DNA of 35,723 nt from Sulfurospirillum sp. SCADC (lineage in GTDB: Bacteria; Campylobacterota; Campylobacteria; Campylobacterales; Sulfurospirillaceae), in the NCBI RefSeq assembly GCF_000743525.1, contig NZ_JQGK01000022.1, positions 1 to 35,723 of the forward strand. Reading direction: 5' to 3'. The notes beneath the pieces were generated by a model. The model saw only the letters and a program-made list of their open reading frames with translations, did not search any database and was not told where the DNA came from. Below, piece after piece: positions 15,458 to 24,306 of this stretch (its first letter is position 1; each line of letters starts with the position of its first letter). A program made the position numbers and the translations under genes.

Positions 15458-17251
15458 TTAGTCGATTTTGAGAATGGTGAGAAACGCCTCTTGCGGTAGT
15501 TGGACTTTACCGATGGATTTCATACGTTTTTTACCCTCTTTTTGTTTATCAAGCAGTTTTCGTTTTCTGGTAATATCGCCACCGTAACACTTCGCGGTCA
15601 CGTTTTTACCCATCGATTTCACCGTTTCGCGCGCGATGACCTTGGTGCCAATGCTCGCTTGGATCGCCACTTCAAAAAGTTGCCTTGGAACGATCTCTTT
15701 CATCGCTTTGACAAAGTCACGGCCCCTAGTTTGGGCACTGACACGAGGAACAATGATGGAAAGCGCATCCACTGGCTCACCTGCAACAAGCAAATCCAGC
15801 TTCACCAAATCACCGACTTGGTACCCGATAGGCTCGTAATCAAAGCTGGCGTAGCCTTTAGAGACCGATTTGAGTTTGTCGTAAAAGTCCATCACAATTT
15901 CATTGAGGGGAATTTCGTACTCCAAAAGTACACGCTCAGGACTGAGATAATCCATTTTCTTTTGCATACCCCGTTTGTTATTCATCAAAATGATGATATT
16001 GCCCAAAAATTCACTCGGTGTTAAAACAGTGGCTTTGACATAAGGCTCTTGAATCTCTTCAAATTCATTCACGGGAGGCAGTTGACTTGGATTTTGGATG
16101 TCCAAAACCGTCCCTTTGGTCGTTTTCACTTTATAGGTTACGGTGGGTGCCGTAGCAATCAGATCGAGATCAAACTCCCTCTCCAAACGCTCTTTAATAA
16201 CTTCCATATGAAGAAGTCCTAAAAAACCAACCCGAAAACCAAAGCCAAGTGCAGCGGAGGTTTCAGGCTCATAGGAGATGCTTGAGTCATTGAGTTTGAG
16301 TTTATCTAACGCGTCTCTGAGTTCTTCAAATTTATCGGTTTCAATCGGATAAAGTCCCGCAAAAACAAACTGTTTAACCTCTTTAAACCCAGCGATCGGT
16401 TCTTTTGTTTTGGTACGAAAATCGGTGATCGTATCGCCCACTTTAACATCACCTACGTTTTTAAGCCCCAAAACGACAATGCCCACTTCGCCCGTTTTAA
16501 TCATTGGTGTTTTTTCTAACACAAGTGGATGCGGATACATCAGGTTTAACACTTCGTGTTTTTTACCCGTACCCATCACGTATACTTCCTGCCCTTTTTT
16601 GATCGTGCCATCGTAGACGCGAACCAACGCAAGTGCCCCTAAATAGTTATCAAACCAACTATCGTAAATCAATGCTTTAGTCGGAGCATTTTCATCACCC
16701 GTAGGAGCAGGGATTTTATCGACCAGTGTATCAAGAAGTTCTCTGATACCAATGCCGCTTTTAGCACTCACACTAAGCGCTTCCGAACAATCAAGTCCGA
16801 TGGTATGCTCAATCTCATCTTTCACGCGCTCAGGATCCGCTGCAGGAAGGTCGATTTTGTTAAGAACGGGGATAATTTCTAAGTTATTTTCCAAGGCAAT
16901 GTACACATTGGCAATGGTTTGGGCTTCAACACCCTGAGAAGCATCGACCACCAAAAGCGCTCCATCACTCGAAGCTAAAGAACGGCTCACTTCATACGAG
17001 AAGTCAACGTGACCGGGAGTGTCGATAAGATTTAAAATGTAAGGCTGTCCATCTTTGACATACGTCAAACGAACACTTTGCGCTTTGATGGTAATGCCAC
17101 GCTCTTTTTCGATGTCCATGGTATCCATCATCTGCGCGGTCATTTCACGTGCACTGACCGCGCCGCACTCTTGAATGAGACGATCGGCTAAGGTGCTTTT
17201 ACCATGGTCGATATGAGCGATAATTGAGAAGTTACGAATATGTTTCTGCAT
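15458..17251 (-). CDS. lepA: Elongation factor 4 (LepA)
   Basis: A ribosome-associated translational GTPase of 597 residues, the expected length. G1 is [15 protein letters not shown]3 [12 protein letters not shown] and G4 [10 protein letters not shown]. Domains II and III follow, and the C-terminal LepA-specific domain includes [12 protein letters not shown] and the conserved end region around [22 protein letters not shown]4 is thought to back-translocate or remodel stalled ribosomes, or to help 30S assembly. Its ATG overlaps the prs stop by one base (TAATG). Confidence 0.98.
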   Translation of the reverse strand: MQKHIRNFSIIAHIDHGKSTLADRLIQECGAVSAREMTAQMMDTMDIEKERGITIKAQSVRLTYVKDGQPYILNLIDTPGHVDFSYEVSRSLASSDGALLVVDASQGVEAQTIANVYIALENNLEIIPVLNKIDLPAADPERVKDEIEHTIGLDCSEALSVSAKSGIGIRELLDTLVDKIPAPTGDENAPTKALIYDSWFDNYLGALALVRVYDGTIKKGQEVYVMGTGKKHEVLNLMYPHPLVLEKTPMIKTGEVGIVVLGLKNVGDVKVGDTITDFRTKTKEPIAGFKEVKQFVFAGLYPIETDKFEELRDALDKLKLNDSSISYEPETSAALGFGFRVGFLGLLHMEVIKERLEREFDLDLIATAPTVTYKVKTTKGTVLDIQNPSQLPPVNEFEEIQEPYVKATVLTPSEFLGNIIILMNNKRGMQKKMDYLSPERVLLEYEIPLNEIVMDFYDKLKSVSKGYASFDYEPIGYQVGDLVKLDLLVAGEPVDALSIIVPRVSAQTRGRDFVKAMKEIVPRQLFEVAIQASIGTKVIARETVKSMGKNVTAKCYGGDITRKRKLLDKQKEGKKRMKSIGKVQLPQEAFLTILKID

Positions 17252-18180
17252 TAAATAAACAATCCATTGACACTTTCATTGTGATAGACACGACGAATCA
17301 CTTCGGCAAATACAGGCGCAACGCTTAAGACTTTGATTTTGTCATTGGCTTCTTTAAGAGGAATGGTATCGGTGACAACCAATTCATCTAACTCGCCTTT
17401 CGCAATGCGCTCATACGCAGGGCCACTTAAGACTGCGTGTGTACAACATGCCATCACACTCGTAGCACCTTTTTTCTTCAACACCTCCGCCGCTTTGACG
17501 ATGGTTCCAGCCGTATCGATCATATCGTCCACCAAGATCACGTCTTTGCCTGTTACGTCGCCGATGATATTCATCACCTCAGACTCATTGGCTTTTTCAC
17601 GGCGTTTATCGACGATGACCATATCAACACCGAGTAATTTTGCAAAACTTCTTGCACGAGCAACACCACCGATGTCAGGACTTGCAATAATAGGGTTTTT
17701 GAGATTTTTAGCTTTCACGTAGTCATTAAAGACGATTGAGCCATAGAGGTTATCGACGGGGATATCAAAGAAGCCTTGAATTTGACCGGCATGAAGGTCG
17801 ATCGTTACGACACGATCAATGCCTGCGGTTTGCATCATATTCGCGACCAATTTGGCTGTGATCGGAACCCTAGGGGCTGCTTTTCGATCTTGTCTTGCGT
17901 ATCCGAAGTAAGGAACAACGGCGGTAATGCTGTTGGCTGAACTTCTTCGCAGAGCATCGGTTAAAATAAGCAATTCCATTAAATTAATATTTGCCGGCGC
18001 ACAGGTGGATTGAATGATGAAAACATCTTTTCCTCGTACACTCTCACTGACTTGCACACTGATTTCGCCATCGCTAAATCGTTTAATCTCCGCTGCTGAA
18101 AGAGGCAGAGAGAGATGTTTTGCCACTCGTTTTGCAAACTCTGGATTTGCCGTTCCTGCAAAGACTTTATAGCCTCTCAT
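17251..18180 (-). CDS. prs: Ribose-phosphate pyrophosphokinase
   Basis: Makes PRPP from ribose 5-phosphate and ATP for nucleotide, His, Trp and NAD synthesis. The 309 residues show the family signatures: [20 protein letters not shown] (ATP/flexible loop), [18 protein letters not shown], the [12 protein letters not shown] catalytic flexible loop and the PRPP-binding [11 protein letters not shown]. Class I type. It is the first gene of prs-lepA-comF. The 136-base region upstream is shared with the divergent gene at 18317. Confidence 0.98.
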   Translation of the reverse strand: MRGYKVFAGTANPEFAKRVAKHLSLPLSAAEIKRFSDGEISVQVSESVRGKDVFIIQSTCAPANINLMELLILTDALRRSSANSITAVVPYFGYARQDRKAAPRVPITAKLVANMMQTAGIDRVVTIDLHAGQIQGFFDIPVDNLYGSIVFNDYVKAKNLKNPIIASPDIGGVARARSFAKLLGVDMVIVDKRREKANESEVMNIIGDVTGKDVILVDDMIDTAGTIVKAAEVLKKKGATSVMACCTHAVLSGPAYERIAKGELDELVVTDTIPLKEANDKIKVLSVAPVFAEVIRRVYHNESVNGLFI

Positions 18181-18240
18181 ATGAAATATCCTTTACATCA
18201 AAAAGTGCTCTATTTTATCCAATAGGGACTTAAGATAGCG

Positions 18241-18257
18241 TTAACACTCCTTTAACA
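18241..18257 (+). promoter_or_regulatory. Candidate OmpR/PhoB-type operator (TTAACA direct repeat)
   Basis: TTAACA at 18241-18246 and 18252-18257 are direct repeats starting 11 bases apart, the helical-turn spacing typical of OmpR/PhoB-family response regulator sites. They lie about 60-76 bases upstream of the gene at 18317 and opposite prs. The repeats are seen; the regulator is unknown and not encoded nearby. Confidence 0.4.
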
Positions 18258-18316
18258 TTAAAGTGCCATAATAACAGAAGTATTTCTGAACATGATACAT
18301 ACATTAAGGATTTCCT

Positions 18317-19000
18317 ATGACTTCGCTACGCCGTTTTATCTCTTTGTGTATCAGTTTTTCATTTCTGATCATGAGCTACACGGGCATTATGCTTTTTATA
18401 GCACCCAAAGGCAGGGTTGCTAGATCGATGAACTGGGAATTTTTAGGATTGGAAAAGAGCGAATTCACGAATTTACATGTAACCTTTATGGTGCTTTTTT
18501 TAGTGGGTATGCTTTTTCATATTTACCTTAACTGGGGATCGCTCCTCAATTACCTCAAAAACAGAGCCAAATCCTTTTCACTTTTAACAAAAGAGTTTTT
18601 AATTGCACTGGGATTGAACCTATTTTTTATCGTAGGAACCCTCTATTATTGGGCACCTTTTGAGCAATTTTTAGACTTTCAAGAAGAGGTAAAAGCTTCG
18701 TGGGAAACAAATGGTGCCCCAATCGCTAAAGAAAATGACAAATCGCCTACTCAAAATAATAACCCTATTAATGTCAAATCACAAAGCCTTAATGAAGGTG
18801 GAGGATACGGTCAATTAACGCTTAAAAATGCGAGCGTGCAACACACGTTTGCACTGGAAAAGGCATTAGAGCATATCCGAGAAAAAGGCTTTAATGCCAC
18901 TGAAAATTCTACCCTCAAAGAGATCGCTGATGCTTTACATGTAAAGCCCATTGAGCTCTTAGAATTACTGAAAACATCTACCCAAAAGGAGTCAAAATGA
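18317..19000 (+). CDS. DUF4405-like membrane protein
   Basis: A 227-residue protein with three predicted membrane helices: residues 8-30 (SLCISFSFLIMSYTGIML), about 53-72 (HVTFMVLFLVGMLFHIYL) and about 96-116 (LIALGLNLFFIVGTLYYWAP). The histidine-bearing pair NLHVTFM and LFHIYLNW resembles the DUF4405/cytochrome b561-like fold, so haem binding is possible but unproven. A periplasmic or cytosolic tail ends in TLKEIADALHVKPIELLELL, a helix-turn-helix-looking module also echoed in the protein at 14340. Its stop overlaps the start of the EF-hand gene (ATGA). The upstream TTAACA repeats suggest two-component control. Confidence 0.8.
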   Translation: MTSLRRFISLCISFSFLIMSYTGIMLFIAPKGRVARSMNWEFLGLEKSEFTNLHVTFMVLFLVGMLFHIYLNWGSLLNYLKNRAKSFSLLTKEFLIALGLNLFFIVGTLYYWAPFEQFLDFQEEVKASWETNGAPIAKENDKSPTQNNNPINVKSQSLNEGGGYGQLTLKNASVQHTFALEKALEHIREKGFNATENSTLKEIADALHVKPIELLELLKTSTQKESK

Positions 19001-19320
19001 AAAAATATTTCATGTGTTTAGCACTGGTGAGTCTGGTCAGTTTGAGTTTAAATGCAGCGGACACAACGCGAGGTCCCATCGGATTTGAAGCGTACGATAC
19101 CAACAAAGATGGGATAATGACCCAAGAGGAGTTTAATGCCGTTAAAGCCGAGCGAATGAGTGCAAATGCGCAAGCGGGAATGCCGATGCGAAATGCTGCT
19201 AATTCACCTGATTTTGCCTATTTTGATGCCAATAAAGACGGCAAAGTGACCAAAGAAGAGTTTCAAGCAGGGCAATTAAAGTATATGCAGGAAAACAGGC
19301 AAAACAGAGGTATGAAATAA
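18997..19320 (+). CDS. Exported EF-hand protein
   Basis: A 107-residue small protein with a signal peptide (MKKYFMCLALVSLVSLSLNA, cleavage near NAAD). Two EF-hand loops are clear: YDTNKDGIMTQEEFNAV and FDANKDGKVTKEEFQAG. Each has Asp at loop positions 1, 3 and 5 (with Asn at position 3 in part) and Glu at position 12, so Ca2+ binding in the periplasm is likely. Short EF-hand proteins paired with a DUF4405-like membrane protein suggest a sensing or protective pair, but the function is not known. It overlaps the upstream gene by four bases and is followed by a hairpin at 19334-19351. Confidence 0.88.
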   Translation: MKKYFMCLALVSLVSLSLNAADTTRGPIGFEAYDTNKDGIMTQEEFNAVKAERMSANAQAGMPMRNAANSPDFAYFDANKDGKVTKEEFQAGQLKYMQENRQNRGMK

Positions 19321-19333
19321 CCTTACATGTAAA

Positions 19334-19351
19334 GAGGCGATGCTTCGCCTC
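19334..19351. terminator. Hairpin between convergent genes
   Basis: GAGGCGA (19334-19340) and TCGCCTC (19345-19351) form a perfect 7-bp stem with loop TGCT, between the EF-hand gene (ends 19320) and the SMR-type gene (ends 19360 on the other strand). The T run is weak on both strands. A TACATGTA palindrome is directly adjacent. Confidence 0.5.
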
Positions 19352-19359
19352 AACCCTGC

Positions 19360-19722
19360 TTATCCACGACTCGAGATAACAATACCCAGCACGATCAACG
19401 CAAGACCCAGAATTTTATACAGCGTCACACTCTCATTAAATAAAAAGACCGAAGAGACAAATACCACCACAAACGTCAGTCCCATAAACGGATAGGCGTA
19501 GCTTAGTTCAAACTTGGTCATCGCCGCCATCCAACAAAGAGATGCTACAAAGGCAGAGATAAAGCCACTTAAAATAAACGGGTCTAAAAAGAGTTTGAGA
19601 AGAAAAACAATCTTTTCAGCCGACGCATCGGGTAAATGCCCATGAAAAGGGATGCGCCATTTGATGACAAGCTGTCCATAGACGGTAAAAAAGATCGTTC
19701 CAAAAATGTATAAATGCGCCAT
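19360..19722 (-). CDS. SMR/EamA-type small membrane protein (ArnE/F-like)
   Basis: About 120 residues with four transmembrane helices (LYIFGTIFFTVYGQLVIKW; FILSGFISAFVASLCWMAAM; YAYPFMGLTFVVVFVSSVFL; ILGLALIVLGIVISS). This is the size and shape of small multidrug resistance proteins and of ArnE/ArnF, the subunits that flip undecaprenyl-phosphate-aminoarabinose. The motif KFELSYAYPFMGLTFV is typical of the group. Context in a sugar cluster favours a flippase role over drug efflux. I choose the ATG at 19722, which overlaps the wecE stop by one base (TAATG); an ATG at 19737 is also in frame. Confidence 0.75.
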   Translation of the reverse strand: MAHLYIFGTIFFTVYGQLVIKWRIPFHGHLPDASAEKIVFLLKLFLDPFILSGFISAFVASLCWMAAMTKFELSYAYPFMGLTFVVVFVSSVFLFNESVTLYKILGLALIVLGIVISSRG

Positions 19723-20855
19723 TAACATGCACTCCATTTCATCAAAATGTCACACACTGCGTCTATCTCTTCATTGGAAATACCATAATACAGTGGCAAA
19801 CGAACCAAGCGCTCGCTCTCTTTGGTCGTGTACACATCTTCGCCAAACATACGACCATATTTAAGACCAGCAGGAGCACTGTGCAGTGGCAAATAATGAA
19901 ACACTGCGCCGATATTTTGCGCTTTAAACTGCTCTAACAGAGCCGTTCTCGTCTCTAAATCTTGCACTTTAAAGTAGAACATATGCGCGTTATGCACACA
20001 TCCCTCAGGGATAAATGGAAGTTCAATCAACCCTTTTTGAGCCAAACCTTCAAGTTTTGTATAGTACATTTTCCACACATTCAAACGATGATTTTGAATC
20101 GCATCCACCTCTTCTAAATTACCCCAAAGGTAAGCGGCTTGAAGCTCACTGGGCAGGTAACTGCTTCCGATGTCCATCCAACCGTATTTATCGACCATGC
20201 CTCTAAAAAACTGGCTACGGTTCGTCCCTTTTTCGCGAATGATCTCAGCACGTTGTGAAAAACGTTCATCGTTAATAAGGAGTAGCCCACCCTCGCCACC
20301 GCTGGTCACATTTTTAGTTTCATGGAAACTAAAGGCGCCCAAATGCCCAATCGTTCCAAGCGGTTTGCCTTTGTAGGTTGCTTCAAAACCTTGCGCGGCA
20401 TCTTCAACGACAAAAAGGTTATGACGTGTTGCAATATCCATAATCACATCCATATTGCATCCCACACCGGCATAATGCACAGGCACAATGACTCTCGTTT
20501 TAGGCGTAATCGCCGCTTCAATTAAGCGTTCGTCCATATTCATGGTCTCAGATCTAACGTCCACAAACACGATCTTCGCCCCACGCAAAGCAAACGCATC
20601 GGCAGTACTCACAAACGTATAGCTAGGCATGATGACTTCATCGCCTTCTTTGATGTCAAGCAACAAGGCTGCCATCTCAAGTGCATGGGTACACGAAGGT
20701 GTGAGCAACGTTTTAGGACAACCATAACGTTTTTCAAACCACTCTTGGGAGCGTTTACCAAAGGCACCATCGCCCGAAATTTTCAGGCTATTCATTGCCT
20801 CTAACACATACTTGTCTTCGTTTCCTGTTCGGGGAGGTTTATTAAAATGGATCAT
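19722..20855 (-). CDS. wecE: dTDP-4-amino-4,6-dideoxygalactose transaminase (WecE/RffA)
   Basis: A PLP-dependent DegT/DnrJ/EryC1 aminotransferase of 377 residues. It closely resembles E. coli WecE (RffA) along its whole length: LLTPSCTHALEMAALLLDI, GDEVIMPSYTFVSTADAFAL, REKGTNRSQFFRG and YTTKESERLVRLPLYY. The PLP lysine is in FHETKNVTSGGEGG. WecE converts dTDP-4-keto-6-deoxyglucose to dTDP-4-amino-4,6-dideoxygalactose (Fuc4N) using glutamate. The rmlA/rmlB enzymes it needs are not in the window. It follows the WbqC gene after a 124-base gap with two hairpins and is coupled to the SMR-type gene downstream. Confidence 0.93.
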   Translation of the reverse strand: MIHFNKPPRTGNEDKYVLEAMNSLKISGDGAFGKRSQEWFEKRYGCPKTLLTPSCTHALEMAALLLDIKEGDEVIMPSYTFVSTADAFALRGAKIVFVDVRSETMNMDERLIEAAITPKTRVIVPVHYAGVGCNMDVIMDIATRHNLFVVEDAAQGFEATYKGKPLGTIGHLGAFSFHETKNVTSGGEGGLLLINDERFSQRAEIIREKGTNRSQFFRGMVDKYGWMDIGSSYLPSELQAAYLWGNLEEVDAIQNHRLNVWKMYYTKLEGLAQKGLIELPFIPEGCVHNAHMFYFKVQDLETRTALLEQFKAQNIGAVFHYLPLHSAPAGLKYGRMFGEDVYTTKESERLVRLPLYYGISNEEIDAVCDILMKWSAC

Positions 20856-20879
20856 TGTCTGCTCTTAAATAAGTTTTAT

Positions 20880-20925
20880 AGAGTTGTAACAACTCTTGAC
20901 ACGCTTTTAGAGCAAAGCTCTAAAA
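20880..20925. repeat. Two perfect hairpins in the WbqC-wecE gap
   Basis: AGAGTTGT-A-ACAACTCT (20880-20896) and TTTTAGAGC-AAA-GCTCTAAAA (20905-20925) are perfect stems 8 bases apart. The whole 20856-20979 gap has no coding capacity. It may hold a processing site, an attenuator, or the relic of a small repeat; no clear -10/-35 for wecE was found. Confidence 0.6.
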
Positions 20926-20979
20926 ACTACGCTAACGCTGAGTTCTCTTCGACAGAGTGCCCGCACACCTTTGGTACTT

Positions 20980-21669
20980 TTAGTGACTACTTTTAAGAAA
21001 ATTTTTGGCGTTTTCGCCTTCATTGAAGATGAGATCGATCACACTCACACCATGCTCAAACGGTGGAAACAGTTGATGGTACTCGTTATACCCACTGTAA
21101 TCCATCCACTCAACCGCTATGCCTGCTTCTTTAAAAATGGATTCATCCAAATAATCTTTCGCCGCGGGGCCGCTCAGATACGTTGTTGCACCCAAATCTT
21201 GGCACAATGCCAAAAGCCTCTCACTTTTACCATTGGCTAATACAAATTCTCTAGAATCGCGAATGATCGTTTTGATCTCTAGCATCGTACAGATCGCATC
21301 AATAAAATGGCGATTGATCTCGCTGATGCTCTCCATCGTCGCATTCATATACAAAGCTTCAAACTGCTCTTTATACGCCTTAAAATGAGGCGCTTTGGCA
21401 TAGCTTTGCGCGATGCTTCGCCAATGATTAACGTTCCATTTTGGATCGGTAATTTTCGTTTCATTGATTTTTTGATGCAAACTCTCTTGACGTACAGGAA
21501 TACTGAGCCATTGAAGTCCATTTTGTGTCTTAATCTTGTTACGATTGCGCCAGTCATTTTTGGTGTACTGCATATCATCGTACAAAACAAACTCATCCAC
21601 ACTGCCAATAATGTCAAAATACCCCTTCCACGGGATATAATTTGACTGTAAAATTGCTATTTTCTTCAT
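20980..21669 (-). CDS. WbqC-family protein
   Basis: A 229-residue protein of the WbqC-like family found in O-antigen and surface polysaccharide loci. The N-terminal hallmark IAILQSNYIPWKGYFDIIG and YDDMQYTKNDWRNRNKIK are clear, as is TYLSGPAAKDYLDE further on. Members are thought to modify (possibly acylate or amidate) amino sugars or to act with aminotransferases such as WecE, but the reaction is not established. The ATG at 21669 overlaps the stop of the GT2 gene by four bases. It is separated from wecE by a hairpin-rich gap. Confidence 0.9.
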   Translation of the reverse strand: MKKIAILQSNYIPWKGYFDIIGSVDEFVLYDDMQYTKNDWRNRNKIKTQNGLQWLSIPVRQESLHQKINETKITDPKWNVNHWRSIAQSYAKAPHFKAYKEQFEALYMNATMESISEINRHFIDAICTMLEIKTIIRDSREFVLANGKSERLLALCQDLGATTYLSGPAAKDYLDESIFKEAGIAVEWMDYSGYNEYHQLFPPFEHGVSVIDLIFNEGENAKNFLKSSH

Positions 21670-22595
21670 AAATTAATGGTCTCTTGAATCAGATAAAGCG
21701 GTCGTCGTTTGACCTCGTCAAAAATCTTGCCGATGTAAAGCCCTGTAATGCCAATGATGGCAAACAAAAGTCCAAACATAAAAAACATCGACACCATCAA
21801 ACTCGTCCAACCCTCAGCAGGTGTGTGGTAGAAAAAGTAACGAATAACCAGCCAACTCGCATACACAAGGCTTGCTAACGCGATGAAAAAACCCAGTTGA
21901 ATCGAAAGCCTAAGCGGTTTATTGGAGTGGGAAATAATCGAATCAATCGCCAAACGAAACAGTTTTGAGAAATTATAGGAAGATTCGCCATGCGCACGGG
22001 GAGCGTGTTCAATGTCAATTTCAACTTTTTTAAATCCGACCATTTGAGCAAAAAGTAAAAAATCGCGGCTGTGTTCACGGTAACGATTGATCGTCTCAAC
22101 CACTTTGTGGGCATAAATGCCAAAATTGGCGATGCTGTTATCGTGTTTGGTTTCGGTGAAATACTCTAAAACGCGGTTAAATGCCATCGAGCCAAACCGT
22201 TTGATAAAACTATCTTTACGCTCTGCGCGTCTTCCAAAAACGATGTCGTAACCCTCTAACGCTTTGGTGTAGAGCTTAATGATCTCTTCGGGTCTATCTT
22301 GTAAATCGCAATCCATCACCACAACCCAATCGCCCGTTGCGTGATCAAGCCCAGCAGTGATGGCGTAATGTTGCCCAAAATTTCGGGAGAGGTTAATGCC
22401 TTTGACGCGAGGATCTTTCGCGCATAACATTGCAATGCGCTCCCACGACGATTGCGGACAGGCATCATTGACCAAAATGATCTCGAAGTTTTCAGTAATT
22501 TGGCTCAGTGTCTTGACTAAACGATCGTAAAGTTCAAACAGGCACTCTTTACAGCCATAAATGGGGGAGATAACACTTATCATAACAGACTCCAC
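21666..22595 (-). CDS. GT2 undecaprenyl-phosphate sugar transferase (ArnC/GtrB-like)
   Basis: A 309-residue family 2 glycosyltransferase with a cytosolic GT-A domain (VISPIYGCKECLFEL, LVNDACPQSSWE, metal-binding VVVMDCDLQDRPEE, FGRRAERKDSFIKR) and two C-terminal transmembrane helices (about residues 232-253 and 265-290). This is the architecture of ArnC, GtrB and DPM synthases, which transfer one sugar from a nucleotide to undecaprenyl or dolichyl phosphate. The donor here could be the WecE product, but that is inference. It starts 20 bases after the GT-C-like gene, across a gap that holds a TACATGTA palindrome. Confidence 0.9.
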   Translation of the reverse strand: MESVMISVISPIYGCKECLFELYDRLVKTLSQITENFEIILVNDACPQSSWERIAMLCAKDPRVKGINLSRNFGQHYAITAGLDHATGDWVVVMDCDLQDRPEEIIKLYTKALEGYDIVFGRRAERKDSFIKRFGSMAFNRVLEYFTETKHDNSIANFGIYAHKVVETINRYREHSRDFLLFAQMVGFKKVEIDIEHAPRAHGESSYNFSKLFRLAIDSIISHSNKPLRLSIQLGFFIALASLVYASWLVIRYFFYHTPAEGWTSLMVSMFFMFGLLFAIIGITGLYIGKIFDEVKRRPLYLIQETINL

Positions 22596-22615
22596 GTAAC
22601 ACCTTTACATGTAAA

Positions 22616-24304
22616 TTAAGGAGCCGTCATTATACGCTTTTTCTTCCTAGCTTCAGCTTTAGCTCTTTTCACGTAGAGTGGATTTTTTTCAAAAACAAAA
22701 ATCGTATATTTATCATAATTAAACTGATCAATGGGATCGGGCATATTGAAATCTTTCATCGCACGGTACATATCATCAATATCTTCAGGGATCACCATAA
22801 AAAAGACTTTTCCATCGGTGGAATCTCTTTGGTACCAGCGATCACTGGAGAGCCATTTGACCAGTTTCATACCCTCGGTTTCACTAAATTCAATCGGGCG
22901 AATATCGACCTCGCCATCGCTAAACACCGTATAAATATGCGAATCCCAATACTCAGCATAGCCAAAGTGAAGCCCTCTACTTTTAAGCTCCTCCACCAAA
23001 GCGATACGTTCATCGACAATGCCTCTCCACTCTTTGGGAGAGACATAATTCCACGAAAGTCCGAGTGCAATCGTCAAACTAAGCGATAAGATCAATTTGA
23101 TAAAGAGTGAAAAGAAACGCCACATGATGACATTACAGACTAAAATCATCATAATAAACGGTGAAATGTAGCGAATGTTATTGCGCGCTGCCCACGCATG
23201 TTCATGCAGTGCCGTTGTCGAATACAAGATATAAATAATCGCAAATCCGACATACGAAAAGAGCACAAAAAAGCGCTCCGTTGCGCTCATTTGATAAAAC
23301 GATCGCTTTACATGTAAAGCCGGTATAAGCAAAACAAAGGGATAAAGTGCAAATTTTAAAAGGGAGATGACCCCTTCAAGGGATGAAGCACGCACACCCT
23401 CGTTCCACTCCGCGCCAATAAAATTGAGCAATCCCAAAAGAGCATGTGCTGCGTGTACGGGTAAGATTTCAAGCGAGACAAGACCGGCATTGTTCGCGCC
23501 ACCGGCTAAATGCAAGCTTTCTAAAAGGTTGAAATGTGCCATGGTGGCAAGCACCATCACAATACAGGCGAACGCAAAAATAATGATTCGTTTAATGGAC
23601 AAAAGACGATACATCGCATGTTCAAACGTTTTAAGGCTATCCCGCGCAAAATAGACACTCAGAGTCAATGCTCCAAAAAAAGGTGCGACATAGTAGACCA
23701 AAAAGCGTACAGGATTGGCAAGAACGAGCAGATACAGCAAAATCATAAAGAGAATAAACGCTTTAATTTGCGTACTTTTACTGATCACATGGGGGCTAAG
23801 TTTGCGAAAAATAAACATAAAGGCAATCATAAAGAGAAAATACCACGTGTATGCGGCTTCTCCGTAGAGTTCTCTCAGATACATCGGTGAGTACCCAATG
23901 CAAACAACCACACTTCCCATAATCGAAGAGGTGCGAGAGAGCATAAGGGAGCGTAAAAAGAGGTAGATAAATACGATCATAAAGAGGCTGACTTCAAAGA
24001 CCGTAAAGGCATGGGCAAAATAGCCATTTTTACCTGCCAATACCCAAGGAATCACTAAAAGCTGTTTGTAAAAAATCCACAAATCGTTATTGACATACCA
24101 CCAATGGCTTGGAAAAAAACTTTCTGCAACCACCATCTCTTCGGCTAAAATATTGGCAATAGCGGCATCTGAATTAAAGAAAGCACGATAAGTTTTAAAA
24201 ATATAAAAGCTAATTTCATAAATCACACATCCCAACAATATCACCGCCCCTAAAAAAGGTAAGTGCTTGTTAATGTGAGTGTGTAAAAAGATTCGTGGGT
24301 GCAT
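22616..24304 (-). CDS. Multi-spanning GT-C-like membrane protein
   Basis: 562 residues with roughly ten to twelve transmembrane helices up to about residue 415, then a soluble, probably periplasmic, C-terminal domain of about 145 residues (EWRGIVDERIALVEELKSRG onward). The first loop after TM1 carries FNSDAAIANILAEEM; an acidic residue here is typical of GT-C (ArnT/GT39-like) transferases, which use lipid-linked sugars. There is no close family I can name, so this may be a new branch. Context (Und-P sugar GT2 plus flippase subunit) supports a periplasmic transferase. It starts two bases after the LOG gene. One TACATGTA palindrome inside. Confidence 0.65.
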   Translation of the reverse strand: MHPRIFLHTHINKHLPFLGAVILLGCVIYEISFYIFKTYRAFFNSDAAIANILAEEMVVAESFFPSHWWYVNNDLWIFYKQLLVIPWVLAGKNGYFAHAFTVFEVSLFMIVFIYLFLRSLMLSRTSSIMGSVVVCIGYSPMYLRELYGEAAYTWYFLFMIAFMFIFRKLSPHVISKSTQIKAFILFMILLYLLVLANPVRFLVYYVAPFFGALTLSVYFARDSLKTFEHAMYRLLSIKRIIIFAFACIVMVLATMAHFNLLESLHLAGGANNAGLVSLEILPVHAAHALLGLLNFIGAEWNEGVRASSLEGVISLLKFALYPFVLLIPALHVKRSFYQMSATERFFVLFSYVGFAIIYILYSTTALHEHAWAARNNIRYISPFIMMILVCNVIMWRFFSLFIKLILSLSLTIALGLSWNYVSPKEWRGIVDERIALVEELKSRGLHFGYAEYWDSHIYTVFSDGEVDIRPIEFSETEGMKLVKWLSSDRWYQRDSTDGKVFFMVIPEDIDDMYRAMKDFNMPDPIDQFNYDKYTIFVFEKNPLYVKRAKAEARKKKRIMTAP

Positions 24305-24306
24305 GC

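Noticed and set aside
21199-21216. TGGCAC resembling a sigma-54 promoter -24 box and a TTGGCA/TGCCAA palindrome
   Set aside because: There is no GC pair at the correct -12 position, and it is inside the WbqC coding region, far from any gene start it could serve.
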